The notes under the pieces were generated by a model that did no database searches, was not told the DNA's origin, and was given only the letters and a program-made list of their open reading frames with translations. DNA of 64,000 nucleotides, from positions 231,336 through 295,335 of the forward strand of contig NZ_LODL01000013.1 of assembly GCF_001551835.1 (NCBI RefSeq), written 5' to 3'. The DNA is from Dechloromonas denitrificans. Its GTDB lineage: Bacteria; Pseudomonadota; Gammaproteobacteria; Burkholderiales; Rhodocyclaceae. Each line of letters begins with the position of its first letter. Positions within the stretch are counted from its first letter, which is position 1. The translations under genes were made by a program, and so were the position numbers. Of the stretch, positions 1 through 10,718 are shown one piece after another.

Positions 1-812
<812 letters not shown>

Positions 813-814
813 GC

Positions 815-1600
815 TTATTCCCCAATCCAGGCGGGTGAGCGTTTGTCGAGGAAGGCGGCGATGCCTTCGCGGGCTTCCGGCGTGGCACGCAGGTGGGCGA
901 TACGGTGCGCGGTTTCCTCGACCAGCGTTTCGTTGATCAGTTGGCCGTTGACCGCCCGGATCAGGTCCTTGGCGGCGGCCTGGGCTAGCGGGCCACCCTG
1001 CAGCAGTGCGCCGACGATTTCCTGCACCTTGGCGTCGAGCTGTTCCGGTTCGACGGCTTCATGGACGAGGCCGATTTCGCGGGCGCGGGCGGCGTCGATC
1101 CGTTCGGCCGACTGGAAGTAGCGGGTTGCCTGGCGGGCGCCGATGGCGCGCAGCACGTAGGGCGAAATGGCCGACGGGATGATGCCGAACTTGACTTCGG
1201 AGGTGGCGAAGACCGCCTTGCTCGACGCGACCGCGATATCGCAGGCGGCGGCCAGGCCCATGCCGCCGCCGAGGGCGGCGCCCTGCACACGGGCGATGGT
1301 CGGCTTCTTCATCTCGGCCAGCGTGCGTAGCATCTTGGCCAGGGCGCGGGCGTCGTTCAGGTTGTCGTCGACGCCGTTATTGGCGGCACGTTTCATCCAG
1401 TTGAGATCGGCGCCGGCCGAGAAGCTTTTTCCCCGTCCGGCGAGGACGACGGCACGGATGTCAGTGTCGGCGTCGAGGGCGATGCAGGCGGCGGTCAGTT
1501 CGGCGATCAGCAGTTCGTCGAAGGCGTTGTGCAACTCGGGCCGGTTCATCCAGATGGTGGCGACCGGGCCGTTCAGTTCGATTTCCAGGGTCATGAACAT
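815..1600 (-). CDS. liuC: Methylglutaconyl-CoA hydratase (enoyl-CoA hydratase family)
   Basis: 261-residue crotonase-fold protein. SAGADL (about residues 61-66) and QGAALGGGMG (about 106-115) form the oxyanion-hole segments, and Glu135 (FATSEVKFG) sits where the family's second catalytic Glu is expected. In the leucine pathway it hydrates 3-methylglutaconyl-CoA to HMG-CoA. An in-frame ATG at 1654 exists but would overlap liuB; I chose 1600 because GGAG lies 6 nt upstream. It lies between the two carboxylase subunit genes, 10 nt after liuB. The usual glutamate after GGG in crotonases is Gly here, so assignment to this exact hydratase depends partly on context. Confidence 0.88.
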   Translation of the reverse strand: MFMTLEIELNGPVATIWMNRPELHNAFDELLIAELTAACIALDADTDIRAVVLAGRGKSFSAGADLNWMKRAANNGVDDNLNDARALAKMLRTLAEMKKPTIARVQGAALGGGMGLAAACDIAVASSKAVFATSEVKFGIIPSAISPYVLRAIGARQATRYFQSAERIDAARAREIGLVHEAVEPEQLDAKVQEIVGALLQGGPLAQAAAKDLIRAVNGQLINETLVEETAHRIAHLRATPEAREGIAAFLDKRSPAWIGE

Positions 1601-1610
1601 GGTGCGCTCC

Positions 1611-3218
1611 TTACATCCGGAAGATGCCGAATTTGGTTTCTTCGGCCGGGGCATTCATTGAGGCCGACAGGCCGAGGCCAAGGACGCGGCGAGTGTCGGC
1701 CGGGTCGATGATGCCGTCGTCCCACAGCCGGGCCGAGGCATAGTAGGGATGGCCCTGCGTCTCGTACTGCTCGCGGATCGGCGCCTTGAAGGCGGCTTCC
1801 TCTTCGGCGCTCCACGTCTTGCCGGCCGCCTCGAGGCCATCGCGCTTGACGGTGGCCAGCACGCCGGCTGCCTGTTCGCCGCCCATCACCGAAATGCGGG
1901 CGTTCGGCCACATCCACAGGAAGCGCGGCGAGTAGGCGCGGCCGCACATGCCGTAGTTGCCGGCCCCGAACGAGCCGCCGATGACGACAGTGAATTTCGG
2001 TACCTTGGCGGTGGCGACGGCGGTCACCATCTTGGCACCGTCGCGGGCGATGCCGCCGTTTTCGTACTTGCGGCCGACCATGAAGCCGGTGATGTTCTGC
2101 AGGAAAACCAGCGGAATGCCGCGCTGGGCGCACAGTTCGATGAAATGGGCGCCTTTCAGCGCCGATTCCGAGAACAGGATGCCGTTGTTGGCGACGATGC
2201 CGACCGGGTAGCCGTAGATGCGCGCGAAGCCGCAGACCAACGTCGTGCCGTAGCGGGCCTTGAATTCGTCGAAATCGGAGTCATCGACGATGCGGGCGAT
2301 GATCTCGCGGACGTCGAAGGGCTTCTTGCTGTCGGTCGGAATGACGCCGTACAGCTCGCCGCTCGGGTAGCGCGGCTCGACCGGCGCGGTCAACGTCACC
2401 GGCGGCGCCTTTTTCCAGTTTAGATCCTTGATGATGCGGCGGGCGATGGCCAGCGCGTGGGCATCGTTCTCGGCCAGATGGTCGACGACGCCGGAAATCC
2501 GGGTATGGACATCGGCGCCGCCCAAATCTTCGGCCGAGACCACTTCGCCGGTCGCCGCCTTGACCAGCGGTGGGCCGCCCAAAAAGATGGTGCCCTGGTT
2601 CTTGACGATGATCGACTCGTCGCACATCGCGGGCACGTAGGCGCCACCGGCGGTACAGGAACCGAGTACGGCGGCGATCTGTGGAATGCCTTGCGCCGAC
2701 AGGTTGGCCTGGTTGAAGAAGATGCGGCCGAAATGTTCCTTGTCCGGGAAGACTTCGTCCTGCATGGGCAGGAAGGCGCCGCCGGAGTCGACCAGATAGA
2801 CGCAGGGCAGCCGGTTTTCCAGCGCGATTTCCTGCGCCCGCAGATGCTTTTTCACCGTCAGCGGATAGTAAGTGCCGCCCTTCACGGTGGCGTCGTTGGC
2901 GACGATCATGCATTCGACGCCTTCGACGCGGCCGATGCCGGCGATCACCGAGGCGGCCGGGACGTCGCCGCCGTACATGCCGTAAGCGGCGAACTGGCCG
3001 ATTTCGAGGAAGGGGGTGCCGGGGTCGAGCAGGCCATTGACCCGCTCGCGCGGCAGCAGCTTGCCGCGCGCCAGGTGCTTCTGGCGCGCCGCTTCCGGCC
3101 CGCCGCGGGCGATCTTGTCGACTTTTTCATGCAGGTCGGCAACCACCGTCCGCATGGCGTCCGCGTTGGCCTGAAAGTCGGCCGATCGCGGGTTCAGTTG
3201 GGTTTTCAGTACGGTCAT
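1611..3218 (-). CDS. liuB: Methylcrotonyl-CoA carboxylase carboxyltransferase (beta) subunit
   Basis: 535 residues, the normal length of MCC beta, beginning [19 protein letters not shown] with GAGGAGAC just upstream. It carries the acyl-CoA carboxyltransferase tandem crotonase-like fold, including [29 protein letters not shown] and [18 protein letters not shown]. It transfers the carboxyl group from biotin on the alpha subunit to 3-methylcrotonyl-CoA. Its neighbours are liuC and liuD downstream. The 54 nt before it separate it from the LOG gene, and I saw no convincing promoter there. Confidence 0.93.
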   Translation of the reverse strand: MTVLKTQLNPRSADFQANADAMRTVVADLHEKVDKIARGGPEAARQKHLARGKLLPRERVNGLLDPGTPFLEIGQFAAYGMYGGDVPAASVIAGIGRVEGVECMIVANDATVKGGTYYPLTVKKHLRAQEIALENRLPCVYLVDSGGAFLPMQDEVFPDKEHFGRIFFNQANLSAQGIPQIAAVLGSCTAGGAYVPAMCDESIIVKNQGTIFLGGPPLVKAATGEVVSAEDLGGADVHTRISGVVDHLAENDAHALAIARRIIKDLNWKKAPPVTLTAPVEPRYPSGELYGVIPTDSKKPFDVREIIARIVDDSDFDEFKARYGTTLVCGFARIYGYPVGIVANNGILFSESALKGAHFIELCAQRGIPLVFLQNITGFMVGRKYENGGIARDGAKMVTAVATAKVPKFTVVIGGSFGAGNYGMCGRAYSPRFLWMWPNARISVMGGEQAAGVLATVKRDGLEAAGKTWSAEEEAAFKAPIREQYETQGHPYYASARLWDDGIIDPADTRRVLGLGLSASMNAPAEETKFGIFRM

Positions 3219-3272
3219 GTCTCCTCGCTTTTTTGTCGTATCCGTTGCCTGAACAAATTGTCTTGTGCAGTC

Positions 3273-3872
<600 letters not shown>

Positions 3873-3879
3873 GGTGTTC

Positions 3880-4485
3880 TCAGAAGCCGCCGGTTTCGAG
3901 CCACTTTTCGATCTGCGGCAGGCGGTCGGCGCCGAAGAAAGCCTCGCCGTCGATGATGACGTGCGGCGAGCCGAAGACGCCGGCGGCGATAGCGGCGTCG
4001 ACTTCGCGCTTCAGGCGGGCCTTGATCTCCGGGCTTTGCAGCGCGGTCGCCAGAGTGCTGCGGTCGACGCCGAGTTTTTCGGCAATTTCGAGCACGGTCT
4101 CGGGCGCCGAAATGTCGCGGTCGTCGACGAAGAAAGCGCGGTAGACGGCGCGGGCGAATTGCCGGGCCAACGCACCGTCCTGGCCGTCAAGCCAGTAGAA
4201 GGCGCGGGCGGCGTTCTGCGTCGGCAGCGGGAAGCGGCTCGGCGGGTTGTAGGGCAGGCCGAGGAAGCGGGCCGAACGCGCAAAGTCGCGCAGCATGTAG
4301 GTGCCCTTGCTGCTGACGCCATCGGCCGGCGGTCGCGAACCGGTGGCCTGGAAGATGACGCCGAGCAGGATCGGGTGCCAGTTGACCTGGCGGCCGTGGC
4401 GGGCGGCGACGGCGTCGATCTGCTCGGCCATCAGGTAGCCGTAGGGGCTGGAAAAATCGAAATAGAAGTCGATTGCGGCGGACAT
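3880..4485 (-). CDS. 2-hydroxychromene-2-carboxylate isomerase-like DsbA-family protein
   Basis: 201 residues starting [22 protein letters not shown], typical of the kappa-GST/DsbA-fold isomerases. The Ser in FDFSSPY is at the position that binds glutathione in 2-hydroxychromene-2-carboxylate isomerase, and there is no CxxC. An upstream in-frame ATG at 4638 would overlap the acyl-CoA dehydrogenase; I chose 4485 because CCAAGGAGAC precedes it and the family starts here. Characterised relatives isomerise intermediates of naphthalene catabolism, but no other aromatic-degradation gene is visible, so the true substrate is unknown. Confidence 0.82.
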   Translation of the reverse strand: MSAAIDFYFDFSSPYGYLMAEQIDAVAARHGRQVNWHPILLGVIFQATGSRPPADGVSSKGTYMLRDFARSARFLGLPYNPPSRFPLPTQNAARAFYWLDGQDGALARQFARAVYRAFFVDDRDISAPETVLEIAEKLGVDRSTLATALQSPEIKARLKREVDAAIAAGVFGSPHVIIDGEAFFGADRLPQIEKWLETGGF

Positions 4486-4555
4486 GCCTTGTCTCCTTGG
4501 GGGTGCGGTCGCGGGCATTTTTGTGTTTTTTAGCCCGTCGACCGCAGGGGTTTGC

Positions 4556-5692
4556 CTAGTCGGCCAACACGGCGCGGGCGATGACCAGTTTCTGGATTTC
4601 GGAAGCGCCTTCGTAAATCTGGCAAACGCGGACGTCACGATAGATGCGCTCGACCGGGAAATCGGCCGTCACACCGTAACCGCCGTGCACCTGAATGGCG
4701 TCGGAACAGACTTTCTCGGCCATCTGCGAGGCGAACAGCTTGGCCTGCGAGGCCTCCTTCAAACAGGGCAGGCCAGCGTCGCGCAGCGCGGCGGCATGCC
4801 AGACGGCCTGGCGGGCAACGTCGATCTGGGTCGCCATGTCGGCCAGCATGAAGGCGATCGCCTGATGCTCGGTCAGTGGCTTGCCGAAGGAGGTGCGCTC
4901 CTTGGCGTAGCGCACGGCAGCTTCCAGCGCGGCGCGGGCCATGCCGATCGACTGGGCGGCGATGCCGATGCGGCCGCCTTCGAGGTTGGAGAGGGCGATC
5001 TTGTAGCCTTCGCCTTCCTTGCCGAGCAGGTTGGCGGCCGGAATGCGGCAGTTCTCGAAAAGGATCTGCGCGGTGTCGGAAGCGTGCTGGCCGATCTTTT
5101 CTTCGAGGCGGGCGACGATGTAGCCGGGCGTCGCGGTCGGTACCAGGAAAGTCGAAATGCCCTTCTTGCCGGCCGCCTTGTCGGTGACCGCGAAGACGAT
5201 GGCGACATCGCCTTCCTTGCCGGTGGTGATGAACTGCTTGACGCCATTCAGTACCCACTCGTCGCCTTCGCGGCGGGCCGTGGTGGTGATGGCGCCGGCG
5301 TCGGAGCCGACATGCGGTTCGGTCAGGCAGAAGCAGCCGAGCTTTTCACCGCGGGCCAGCGGCTTCAGCCATTCTTCCTTCAAGGCATCCGAGCCGTACT
5401 TGAGCAGGATCATGCAGGCCAGCGAGTTCTGGACGCTGACGATGGTCGAGGTGGCGCCATCGGCGGCGGCGATTTCCTCGATCGCCAGGCCGAGTTCAAG
5501 ATAGCCGAGGCCGGCGCCGTCCCATTCTTCCGGGACGACCATGCCGAGCACGCCGAGTTCGGCCAGGCCGTTGAGGGCGGCGCGCGGGAAGGTGTGGTTC
5601 TTGTCCCAGTCGGCGGCAAAGGGGGCGATCTGTTCCTGCGCGTAGGCGCGGATCGAGTCGCGGATCATTTCCTGTTCTTGCGTGAGAATCAT
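4556..5692 (-). CDS. Acyl-CoA dehydrogenase, short-chain type
   Basis: 378 residues with the full acyl-CoA dehydrogenase fold: MILTQEQEMIRDSIRAYAQEQ at the N-terminus, CLTEPHVGSDAGAI in the FAD/substrate region, and YEGASEIQKLVIAR near the C-terminus, whose Glu is the usual catalytic base of butyryl- and short-chain enzymes. This differs from the neighbouring liuA, whose base is on another helix. It likely oxidises a short linear or branched acyl-CoA and passes electrons to ETF. Its ATG overlaps the DMT gene stop by 1 nt (TAATG). Confidence 0.9.
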   Translation of the reverse strand: MILTQEQEMIRDSIRAYAQEQIAPFAADWDKNHTFPRAALNGLAELGVLGMVVPEEWDGAGLGYLELGLAIEEIAAADGATSTIVSVQNSLACMILLKYGSDALKEEWLKPLARGEKLGCFCLTEPHVGSDAGAITTTARREGDEWVLNGVKQFITTGKEGDVAIVFAVTDKAAGKKGISTFLVPTATPGYIVARLEEKIGQHASDTAQILFENCRIPAANLLGKEGEGYKIALSNLEGGRIGIAAQSIGMARAALEAAVRYAKERTSFGKPLTEHQAIAFMLADMATQIDVARQAVWHAAALRDAGLPCLKEASQAKLFASQMAEKVCSDAIQVHGGYGVTADFPVERIYRDVRVCQIYEGASEIQKLVIARAVLAD

Positions 5693-6603
5693 TATTTACT
5701 TTCCAGAGAGGTCTTTTTCAGGGTGGTCAGCCAGACGCCGGCAATGACCAGCAGGCCGCCCGCCAGTACCGGCAGGCCGAGCCGCTCGTCGAGCAGGACG
5801 GCCGCCTGCAGCACGGCAAAGACGGGAACCAGATTGATGAAAACGGCAGCCTGGCCGGCGCCGATCCGGTGCACGGCGTCGGTGAACCAGGTATAGGCGA
5901 TGGCCGTGCCGAAAATGGCGAGGAAGAGCAGGCTGGCCCAGACGCGCCACGACCAGGCGGCGAGGTCGATGTCGCCCTGGAGCAGCGCGGCCAGGCCGAG
6001 CAGCAGGGCGCCGCTCAGGCTGGCGTAGAGCGTCGTGGCGATCGGCGTAAAGGTCCGCGTCGCCTGCCAGCCGATGAAGGTGTAGGCCGTCCAGCTCGCC
6101 ACGCAGCCGAGGATGAGCAGTTCGCCGAGGCCGACCGAGCCGTGCAGCAGGGCGAGCGGATCGCCGTTGCCGATCACGGTCAGGCAGCCGGCCAGTGCGA
6201 TGGCGCTGCCCAGGGCCTTGCGCGGCGTCATTCCTTCCTTGCCGGTCAGCCAGGCGGCGATGACGATCACCACCGGGTTGAGGGCGACGACCAGCGCGCC
6301 GCGCCCGGCCGGAATGTGGCGCAGGCCGAAGAAGAAGCACAGGCCGTAAAGGAAGATGCCGAAGAAGCCGAGCGCCCAGATCAGGCCCCATTCCCGGGCG
6401 CCTTGCGGCATCTGGATGCCGCCTTCGGCATACAGGGCGACGCCGGCCATCAGCAGCGCGGCGAGCAGGAAGCGCAGGGCGGCCACGGCGAGCGGGGCCG
6501 ACAGCTCCTGCGCGACGACGCGTCCGGCGATCCAGGTGCCGCCCCACATGGCCATGGCTGCCACCAGCTTGACGTAGGTGAACGAAGGCGCCCGTTGCGG
6601 CAA
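5692..6603 (-). CDS. EamA/DMT-family membrane transporter
   Basis: 303 residues, strongly hydrophobic with about ten predicted membrane helices in two EamA repeats (opening MAMWGGTWIAGRVVAQ; second repeat ELLILGCVASWTAYTFIGW). Family members export amino acids or other metabolites; the substrate cannot be read from sequence. The start is a TTG directly abutting the thiolase stop (TAATTG) with no strong ribosome site, so translational coupling is likely. A next ATG would delete part of helix 1. Confidence 0.85.
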   Translation of the reverse strand: MPQRAPSFTYVKLVAAMAMWGGTWIAGRVVAQELSAPLAVAALRFLLAALLMAGVALYAEGGIQMPQGAREWGLIWALGFFGIFLYGLCFFFGLRHIPAGRGALVVALNPVVIVIAAWLTGKEGMTPRKALGSAIALAGCLTVIGNGDPLALLHGSVGLGELLILGCVASWTAYTFIGWQATRTFTPIATTLYASLSGALLLGLAALLQGDIDLAAWSWRVWASLLFLAIFGTAIAYTWFTDAVHRIGAGQAAVFINLVPVFAVLQAAVLLDERLGLPVLAGGLLVIAGVWLTTLKKTSLESK

Positions 6604-7794
6604 TTACAGCATTTCCACGGCGAGGGCCGTGGCTTCGCCACCACCGATGCACAACGAAGCGACGCCGCGCTTTTTGCCGTATTTCTTCAGCGCGCCGAGC
6701 AGGGTGACGACGATGCGGGCGCCGGATGCGCCGATCGGGTGGCCGAGGGCGCAGGCGCCGCCGTGCACGTTGACCTTGGCCGGATCGAGCTTGAGGTCGT
6801 GCAGCGCGGCCATCGTGACGACGGCGAAGGCTTCGTTGATTTCCCACAGGTCGACGCTGTCCACGCTCCAGCCGGTCTTCGCCAGCAGCTTCTGCATGGC
6901 GCCGACCGGGGCGGACGGGAAGAGGGCGGGCGTGCCGGCATTGGTGGTGTGGCCGACGATGCGGGCGATCGGCTTGAGGCCGAGTTCGGCCGCCTTCGAG
7001 GTGCGCATCAGGACCATGGCGGCGGCGCCGTCGGAGATGGAGGAGGAATTGGCGGCGGTGACCGTGCCGTCCTTCTTGAAGGCCGGCTTCAATGTCGGGA
7101 TTTTTTCGACGTTGACCGCAAACGGGCCTTCATCCTTGTCGATCACGACGTCGCCCTTGCGCCCGGCGACGGTGACCGGGGCGATTTCCCAGGCAAAGGA
7201 ACCGTTGTCGCTGGCTTCCTTGGCGCGGGTGGTCGAGCGGACGGCGAATTCATCCTGTGCCTCGCGGCTGAAGCCGTAGCTGCCGGCGCAGTCTTCGGCG
7301 AAGGTGCCCATCAGGCGGCCGCGGGTTTCCTTGGAATATGCGTCTTCCAGGCCGTCCATGAACATGTGGTCGATGACCTGGCCGTGGCCGAGACGGAAGC
7401 CGCCGCGCGCCTTGGGCAGCAGGTAGGGGGCATTGGTCATCGATTCCATGCCGCCGACGACGGTGATGGCGTTCGAGCCGGCGAGCAGGCCGTCGTGGCC
7501 AATCATCGTCGCCTTCATGCCGGAACCGCAGACCTTGCTGACCATCGCGCAGCCGGCCGACAGCGGCAGGCCGGCGAGCAGCGCCGCTTGGCGGACCGGC
7601 GCCTGGCCGACGCCGGCCGGCAGGACGCAGCCCATCAGCACTTCCTCGACCAGATTGGCATCGATGCCGGCCCGCTCGACGGCGGCCTTGATGGCGACGG
7701 CACCGAGCTGCGGGCCGCTCAGGCCGGCAAAGCCGCCCTGAAAGCTGCCCATCGGGGTACGGGCGGCGGAAACGATAACGATCGGGTCATTCAT
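6604..7794 (-). CDS. Acetyl-CoA C-acetyltransferase (thiolase)
   Basis: 396 residues, standard thiolase II length. The nucleophilic Cys is in KVCGSGMKA, the active-site His in GGACALGHPIGASGAR, and the second Cys in LCIGGGEATA. It makes or cleaves acetoacetyl-CoA. In leucine breakdown, acetoacetate is the end product with acetyl-CoA, so a thiolase in the liu operon makes sense; it could equally supply acetoacetyl-CoA to PHA synthesis, as phaC is only 5 kb away. AGGAGAA precedes the start. Confidence 0.9.
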   Translation of the reverse strand: MNDPIVIVSAARTPMGSFQGGFAGLSGPQLGAVAIKAAVERAGIDANLVEEVLMGCVLPAGVGQAPVRQAALLAGLPLSAGCAMVSKVCGSGMKATMIGHDGLLAGSNAITVVGGMESMTNAPYLLPKARGGFRLGHGQVIDHMFMDGLEDAYSKETRGRLMGTFAEDCAGSYGFSREAQDEFAVRSTTRAKEASDNGSFAWEIAPVTVAGRKGDVVIDKDEGPFAVNVEKIPTLKPAFKKDGTVTAANSSSISDGAAAMVLMRTSKAAELGLKPIARIVGHTTNAGTPALFPSAPVGAMQKLLAKTGWSVDSVDLWEINEAFAVVTMAALHDLKLDPAKVNVHGGACALGHPIGASGARIVVTLLGALKKYGKKRGVASLCIGGGEATALAVEML

Positions 7795-7822
7795 GCTGAT
7801 TTCTCCTGAGTGCTTGTTATGG

Positions 7823-8971
7823 CTAAGCTTCCAACGCCTTCAAGGCGGCGTCGTAGCGGGTGGGTAAATCTTCGGGGCAATCGATGGTGATGCCGAGGTC
7901 GTGCATCAGGCCGTCCTTCAGGCCGTAAATCCAGCCGTGGATGGTCAGCTCCTGGCCGCGCTGCCAGGCGTCGCGCACGATCGGGTTATGCGACACATTG
8001 ACCACTTGTTCGAGCACGTTGAGCTCGCACAGGCGGTCGTGGCGCTGGCCTTCCGGCAGGTTGTCGACGGCCGCCAGGTGTTTGTTGTGCACGTCCTGGA
8101 CATGGCGCAGCCAGAGGTCGACGATACCGACCCGCGCCTTGTTCAGTGCGGCCTGGACGCCGCCGCAGCCGTAGTGGCCGACGACCATGATGTGCTTGAC
8201 CTTGAGGACATCAACCGCGTACTGGATCACCGACAGGCAGTTGAGGTCGGTATGGACGACGACGTTGGCGACATTGCGATGGACGAACACTTCGCCCGGC
8301 AGCAGGCCGACGATCTGGTTGGCCGGGACGCGCGAGTCGGAGCAGCCGATCCACAGGAATTCCGGGGTCTGCAGCTTGGACAGCTTGTTGAAATAGGTCG
8401 GATCGACTTCCTGCATGCGCTGCGCCCAGGCCCGGTTGAAGTCGAACAGGTGGGAAAGGTTTTCGTTGCGGATTTCCTCTTCCGACCAGTTGTCGAGGTC
8501 GAGCGCCAGGAACATCGTGCCTTCGACCGGTGTCTGGTAGTAGTTCGGTGCCTCGGTGAAGCCCAGCTCGCGGTACAGCTTCACGGCCATCCGCATATTG
8601 GGCAGGGTGTCGATGATCAGCTTGCGGTAGCCGATTTCCTTGGCGGCCTTGATCGCGGCCAGCGCCAGCGAGGCGCCGATGCCTTGGCCGCGCAGTTCCG
8701 GATCGACGTAGAGGCGCTTCATCTCGCAGACGCCATCGCTGTCGCTGAGCGGGCGCACACCGACACAGCCCGCCGGTCGACCGTCGATTTCGGCAAAAAA
8801 CAGGCGTCCTTCCGGGGCCGAGTAGGCGCCGGGCAGCGAGGCCATTTCCTGATCGAAGTGCTGGAAGGACAGATCGACGCCCAGCCAGGCCGCGTAATTG
8901 CGGAAAAACTGGCGGACCTGTTCCAGCGCTTCGGTATCGTTGGCAGTGAGGGTGCGTAGGGTAACGGACAT
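7823..8971 (-). CDS. Fusion protein: GNAT N-acetyltransferase plus beta-carbonic anhydrase
   Basis: 382 residues in one uninterrupted frame. Residues about 1-155 are a GNAT domain with the acetyl-CoA loop RGQGIGAS (about 94-101) and KLYRELGF near 131. Residues about 165-382 are a beta-class carbonic anhydrase with the zinc ligands Cys210, His266 and Cys269 and the Asp212/Arg214 pair in CSDSR. The anhydrase half would interconvert CO2 and bicarbonate; the acetyltransferase substrate is unknown. It lies between liuA and the thiolase gene, in an operon whose LiuB/LiuD enzyme consumes bicarbonate. The start at 8971 has AGGAG upstream. Confidence 0.9.
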   Translation of the reverse strand: MSVTLRTLTANDTEALEQVRQFFRNYAAWLGVDLSFQHFDQEMASLPGAYSAPEGRLFFAEIDGRPAGCVGVRPLSDSDGVCEMKRLYVDPELRGQGIGASLALAAIKAAKEIGYRKLIIDTLPNMRMAVKLYRELGFTEAPNYYQTPVEGTMFLALDLDNWSEEEIRNENLSHLFDFNRAWAQRMQEVDPTYFNKLSKLQTPEFLWIGCSDSRVPANQIVGLLPGEVFVHRNVANVVVHTDLNCLSVIQYAVDVLKVKHIMVVGHYGCGGVQAALNKARVGIVDLWLRHVQDVHNKHLAAVDNLPEGQRHDRLCELNVLEQVVNVSHNPIVRDAWQRGQELTIHGWIYGLKDGLMHDLGITIDCPEDLPTRYDAALKALEA

Positions 8972-9025
8972 TCTGTTGAGCTCCTGTTGCGGCGCCCCCG
9001 TTCCGGGGACGCCGGCGGGAGCTGT

Positions 9026-10198
9026 TTATGCGGTTTCGGCGAAAAGTTCTCGACCAATCAGCATTCTACGGATTTCGGAGGTGCCTGCCCCGATCTCGTA
9101 GAGCTTGGCGTCGCGCCACAAACGGCCGGTTGCGTACTCGTTGGTATAGCCAACCCCGCCCAGGGTCTGGATCGCCTCGCCGGCCATCCAGGTCGCCTTT
9201 TCGGCGGAATAGAGAATGGCGCCAGCGGCATCCTTGCGCAGCGTCCGGGCGTGGTCGGTGGCATCGCAGGCGCGGCCGACGGCGTAGACATAGGCGCGGT
9301 TGGCCATCCAGGTCGAGTACATGTCGGCGACCTTGCCCTGCATCAGCTGGAACTCGCCGATTGCCTGACCGAACTGCTTACGCTCGTGCAGGAAAGGGAC
9401 GACCACGTCCATGCAGGCGGCCATGATGCCGAGCGGGCCGCCGCAGAGCACGGCGCGCTCGTAGTCGAGGCCGGACATCAGCACCTTGGTGCCGTTACCG
9501 ACACCGCCCAGCACGTTTTCTTCCGGCACTTCGCAATCGTCGAAGAAGAGCGGGAAAGTATTCGAGCCGCGCATGCCCAGCTTGTCGAGGTGGGTGCCGT
9601 GGCTGAAGCCCTTGAAACCTTTCTCGACGATGAAGGCGGTCATCCCCTTGGCCCCGGCGGCGAGGTCGGTCTTGGCGTAGACGACCAGCGTGTCGGCATC
9701 GCCGCCGTTGGTGATCCACATCTTGGAACCGTTCAGCACGTAACGGTCGCCCTTCTTGTCGGCCTTCAGCTTCATCGACACGACATCGGAACCGGCGTTC
9801 GGCTCGGACATCGCCAGTGCGCCGACGTGTTCGCCGGAGATCAGTTTCGGCAAATATTTCTGGCGCTGCGCTTCCGTACCGTTGCGGCGAATCTGGTTTA
9901 CGCACAAATTCGAGTGTGCACCGTAGGACAGACCGACCGAGGCCGAGGCGCGGGAAATTTCCTCGAGCGCGACGATGTGGGCGAGGTAGCCCATGTTGGT
10001 GCCGCCGTATTCCTCGCCGGCGGTCATGCCGAGCAGGCCCATGTCGCCGAACTTTTTCCAAAGGTCGGCCGGGAATTCGTTCAGGCGGTCGATCTCCGCG
10101 GCACGCGGCGCGATCTCGGCGTCGGCAAAGGCCTTCACCGCATCGCGCAGCATATTGATGTCTTCGCCGAGGCCGAAGTCGAGGCTGGGAATGTTCAT
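9026..10198 (-). CDS. liuA: Isovaleryl-CoA dehydrogenase
   Basis: 390 residues. [15 protein letters not shown] (near residue 245) carries the catalytic Glu in the position special to isovaleryl-CoA dehydrogenases, while the C-terminal motif reads [20 protein letters not shown] with Gly where other family members keep the base. [13 protein letters not shown] and [10 protein letters not shown] are the FAD-region motifs. It oxidises isovaleryl-CoA to 3-methylcrotonyl-CoA, the substrate of LiuB/LiuD. GGAGAC lies 7 nt before the ATG; the gene is 24 nt after the thioesterase gene. Confidence 0.94.
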   Translation of the reverse strand: MNIPSLDFGLGEDINMLRDAVKAFADAEIAPRAAEIDRLNEFPADLWKKFGDMGLLGMTAGEEYGGTNMGYLAHIVALEEISRASASVGLSYGAHSNLCVNQIRRNGTEAQRQKYLPKLISGEHVGALAMSEPNAGSDVVSMKLKADKKGDRYVLNGSKMWITNGGDADTLVVYAKTDLAAGAKGMTAFIVEKGFKGFSHGTHLDKLGMRGSNTFPLFFDDCEVPEENVLGGVGNGTKVLMSGLDYERAVLCGGPLGIMAACMDVVVPFLHERKQFGQAIGEFQLMQGKVADMYSTWMANRAYVYAVGRACDATDHARTLRKDAAGAILYSAEKATWMAGEAIQTLGGVGYTNEYATGRLWRDAKLYEIGAGTSEIRRMLIGRELFAETA

Positions 10199-10222
10199 AG
10201 GGTTTGTCTCCGTCTTGTAAGT

Positions 10223-10666
10223 TTATTTTTCCGTCTTGCCGTGCATGACCATGATGGTCTGCTGCATCAGCGCGCACAGGGTTTCCTGGCCGTCTTTCAA
10301 GGCGAAGACTTCGGCCTGGGTAATGATCAGTGTCCGGCCCGGCCGCACCACCTTGCCGCGGGCGATCAACTGCTCGCCATCGGCCGGGGCGACCAGGTTC
10401 ATCTTGTATTCCACGGTCAGCACCGAGGCGGTGGGCGACACCATGGTCATCGCCGCATAGCCGGCGGCCGAGTCGGCGATCATGCCGACGACGCCGCCAT
10501 GCACGAAGCCGTGCTGCTGCTCGATGCCTTGCCAGTGCGGCAGGTGGATTTCGGTCCGGCCGTGCTCGATCACCGGCAGGGTGGCGCGGATCAGGCTCAT
10601 GGCGTTCTGCCGCTCGAAACTGGCGCGGACACGGTCGGCGAAATGCGGATCGGAAATTCGGTTCAT
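10223..10666 (-). CDS. PaaI/hotdog-fold acyl-CoA thioesterase, first gene of the liu operon
   Basis: 147 residues with the hotdog thioesterase signature HGFVHGGVVGMIADSAAGYAA (positions about 70-90). Relatives hydrolyse acyl-CoA esters, in other pathways as a rescue for trapped CoA. The full-length start at 10666 fits PaaI relatives; an internal ATG at 10600 would remove the first helix. There is no Shine-Dalgarno sequence, and a TACAAT -10 element ends only 6 nt before the ATG, so the message may be leaderless (inference). Confidence 0.87.
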   Translation of the reverse strand: MNRISDPHFADRVRASFERQNAMSLIRATLPVIEHGRTEIHLPHWQGIEQQHGFVHGGVVGMIADSAAGYAAMTMVSPTASVLTVEYKMNLVAPADGEQLIARGKVVRPGRTLIITQAEVFALKDGQETLCALMQQTIMVMHGKTEK

Positions 10667-10703
10667 GGTGTGATTGTATTTACGTTGACGTTAACGTCAA
10701 CTG
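10667..10703 (-). promoter_or_regulatory. Palindromic operator and promoter of the liu operon (probable LiuR site)
   Basis: A perfect 18-bp palindrome, GTTGACGTTAACGTCAAC, occupies 10684-10701. Read on the minus strand it contains a -35-like TTGACG (10700-10695), followed 16 nt later by a -10-like TACAAT (10678-10673). MerR-family activators bind palindromes between -35 and -10 elements, and the gene just upstream is the MerR-type liuR. The site resembles the ACGT-rich LiuR motif described for proteobacterial branched-chain degradation; the assignment is inference. Confidence 0.72.
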
Positions 10704-10718
10704 ATTGCTTGAAAAATT

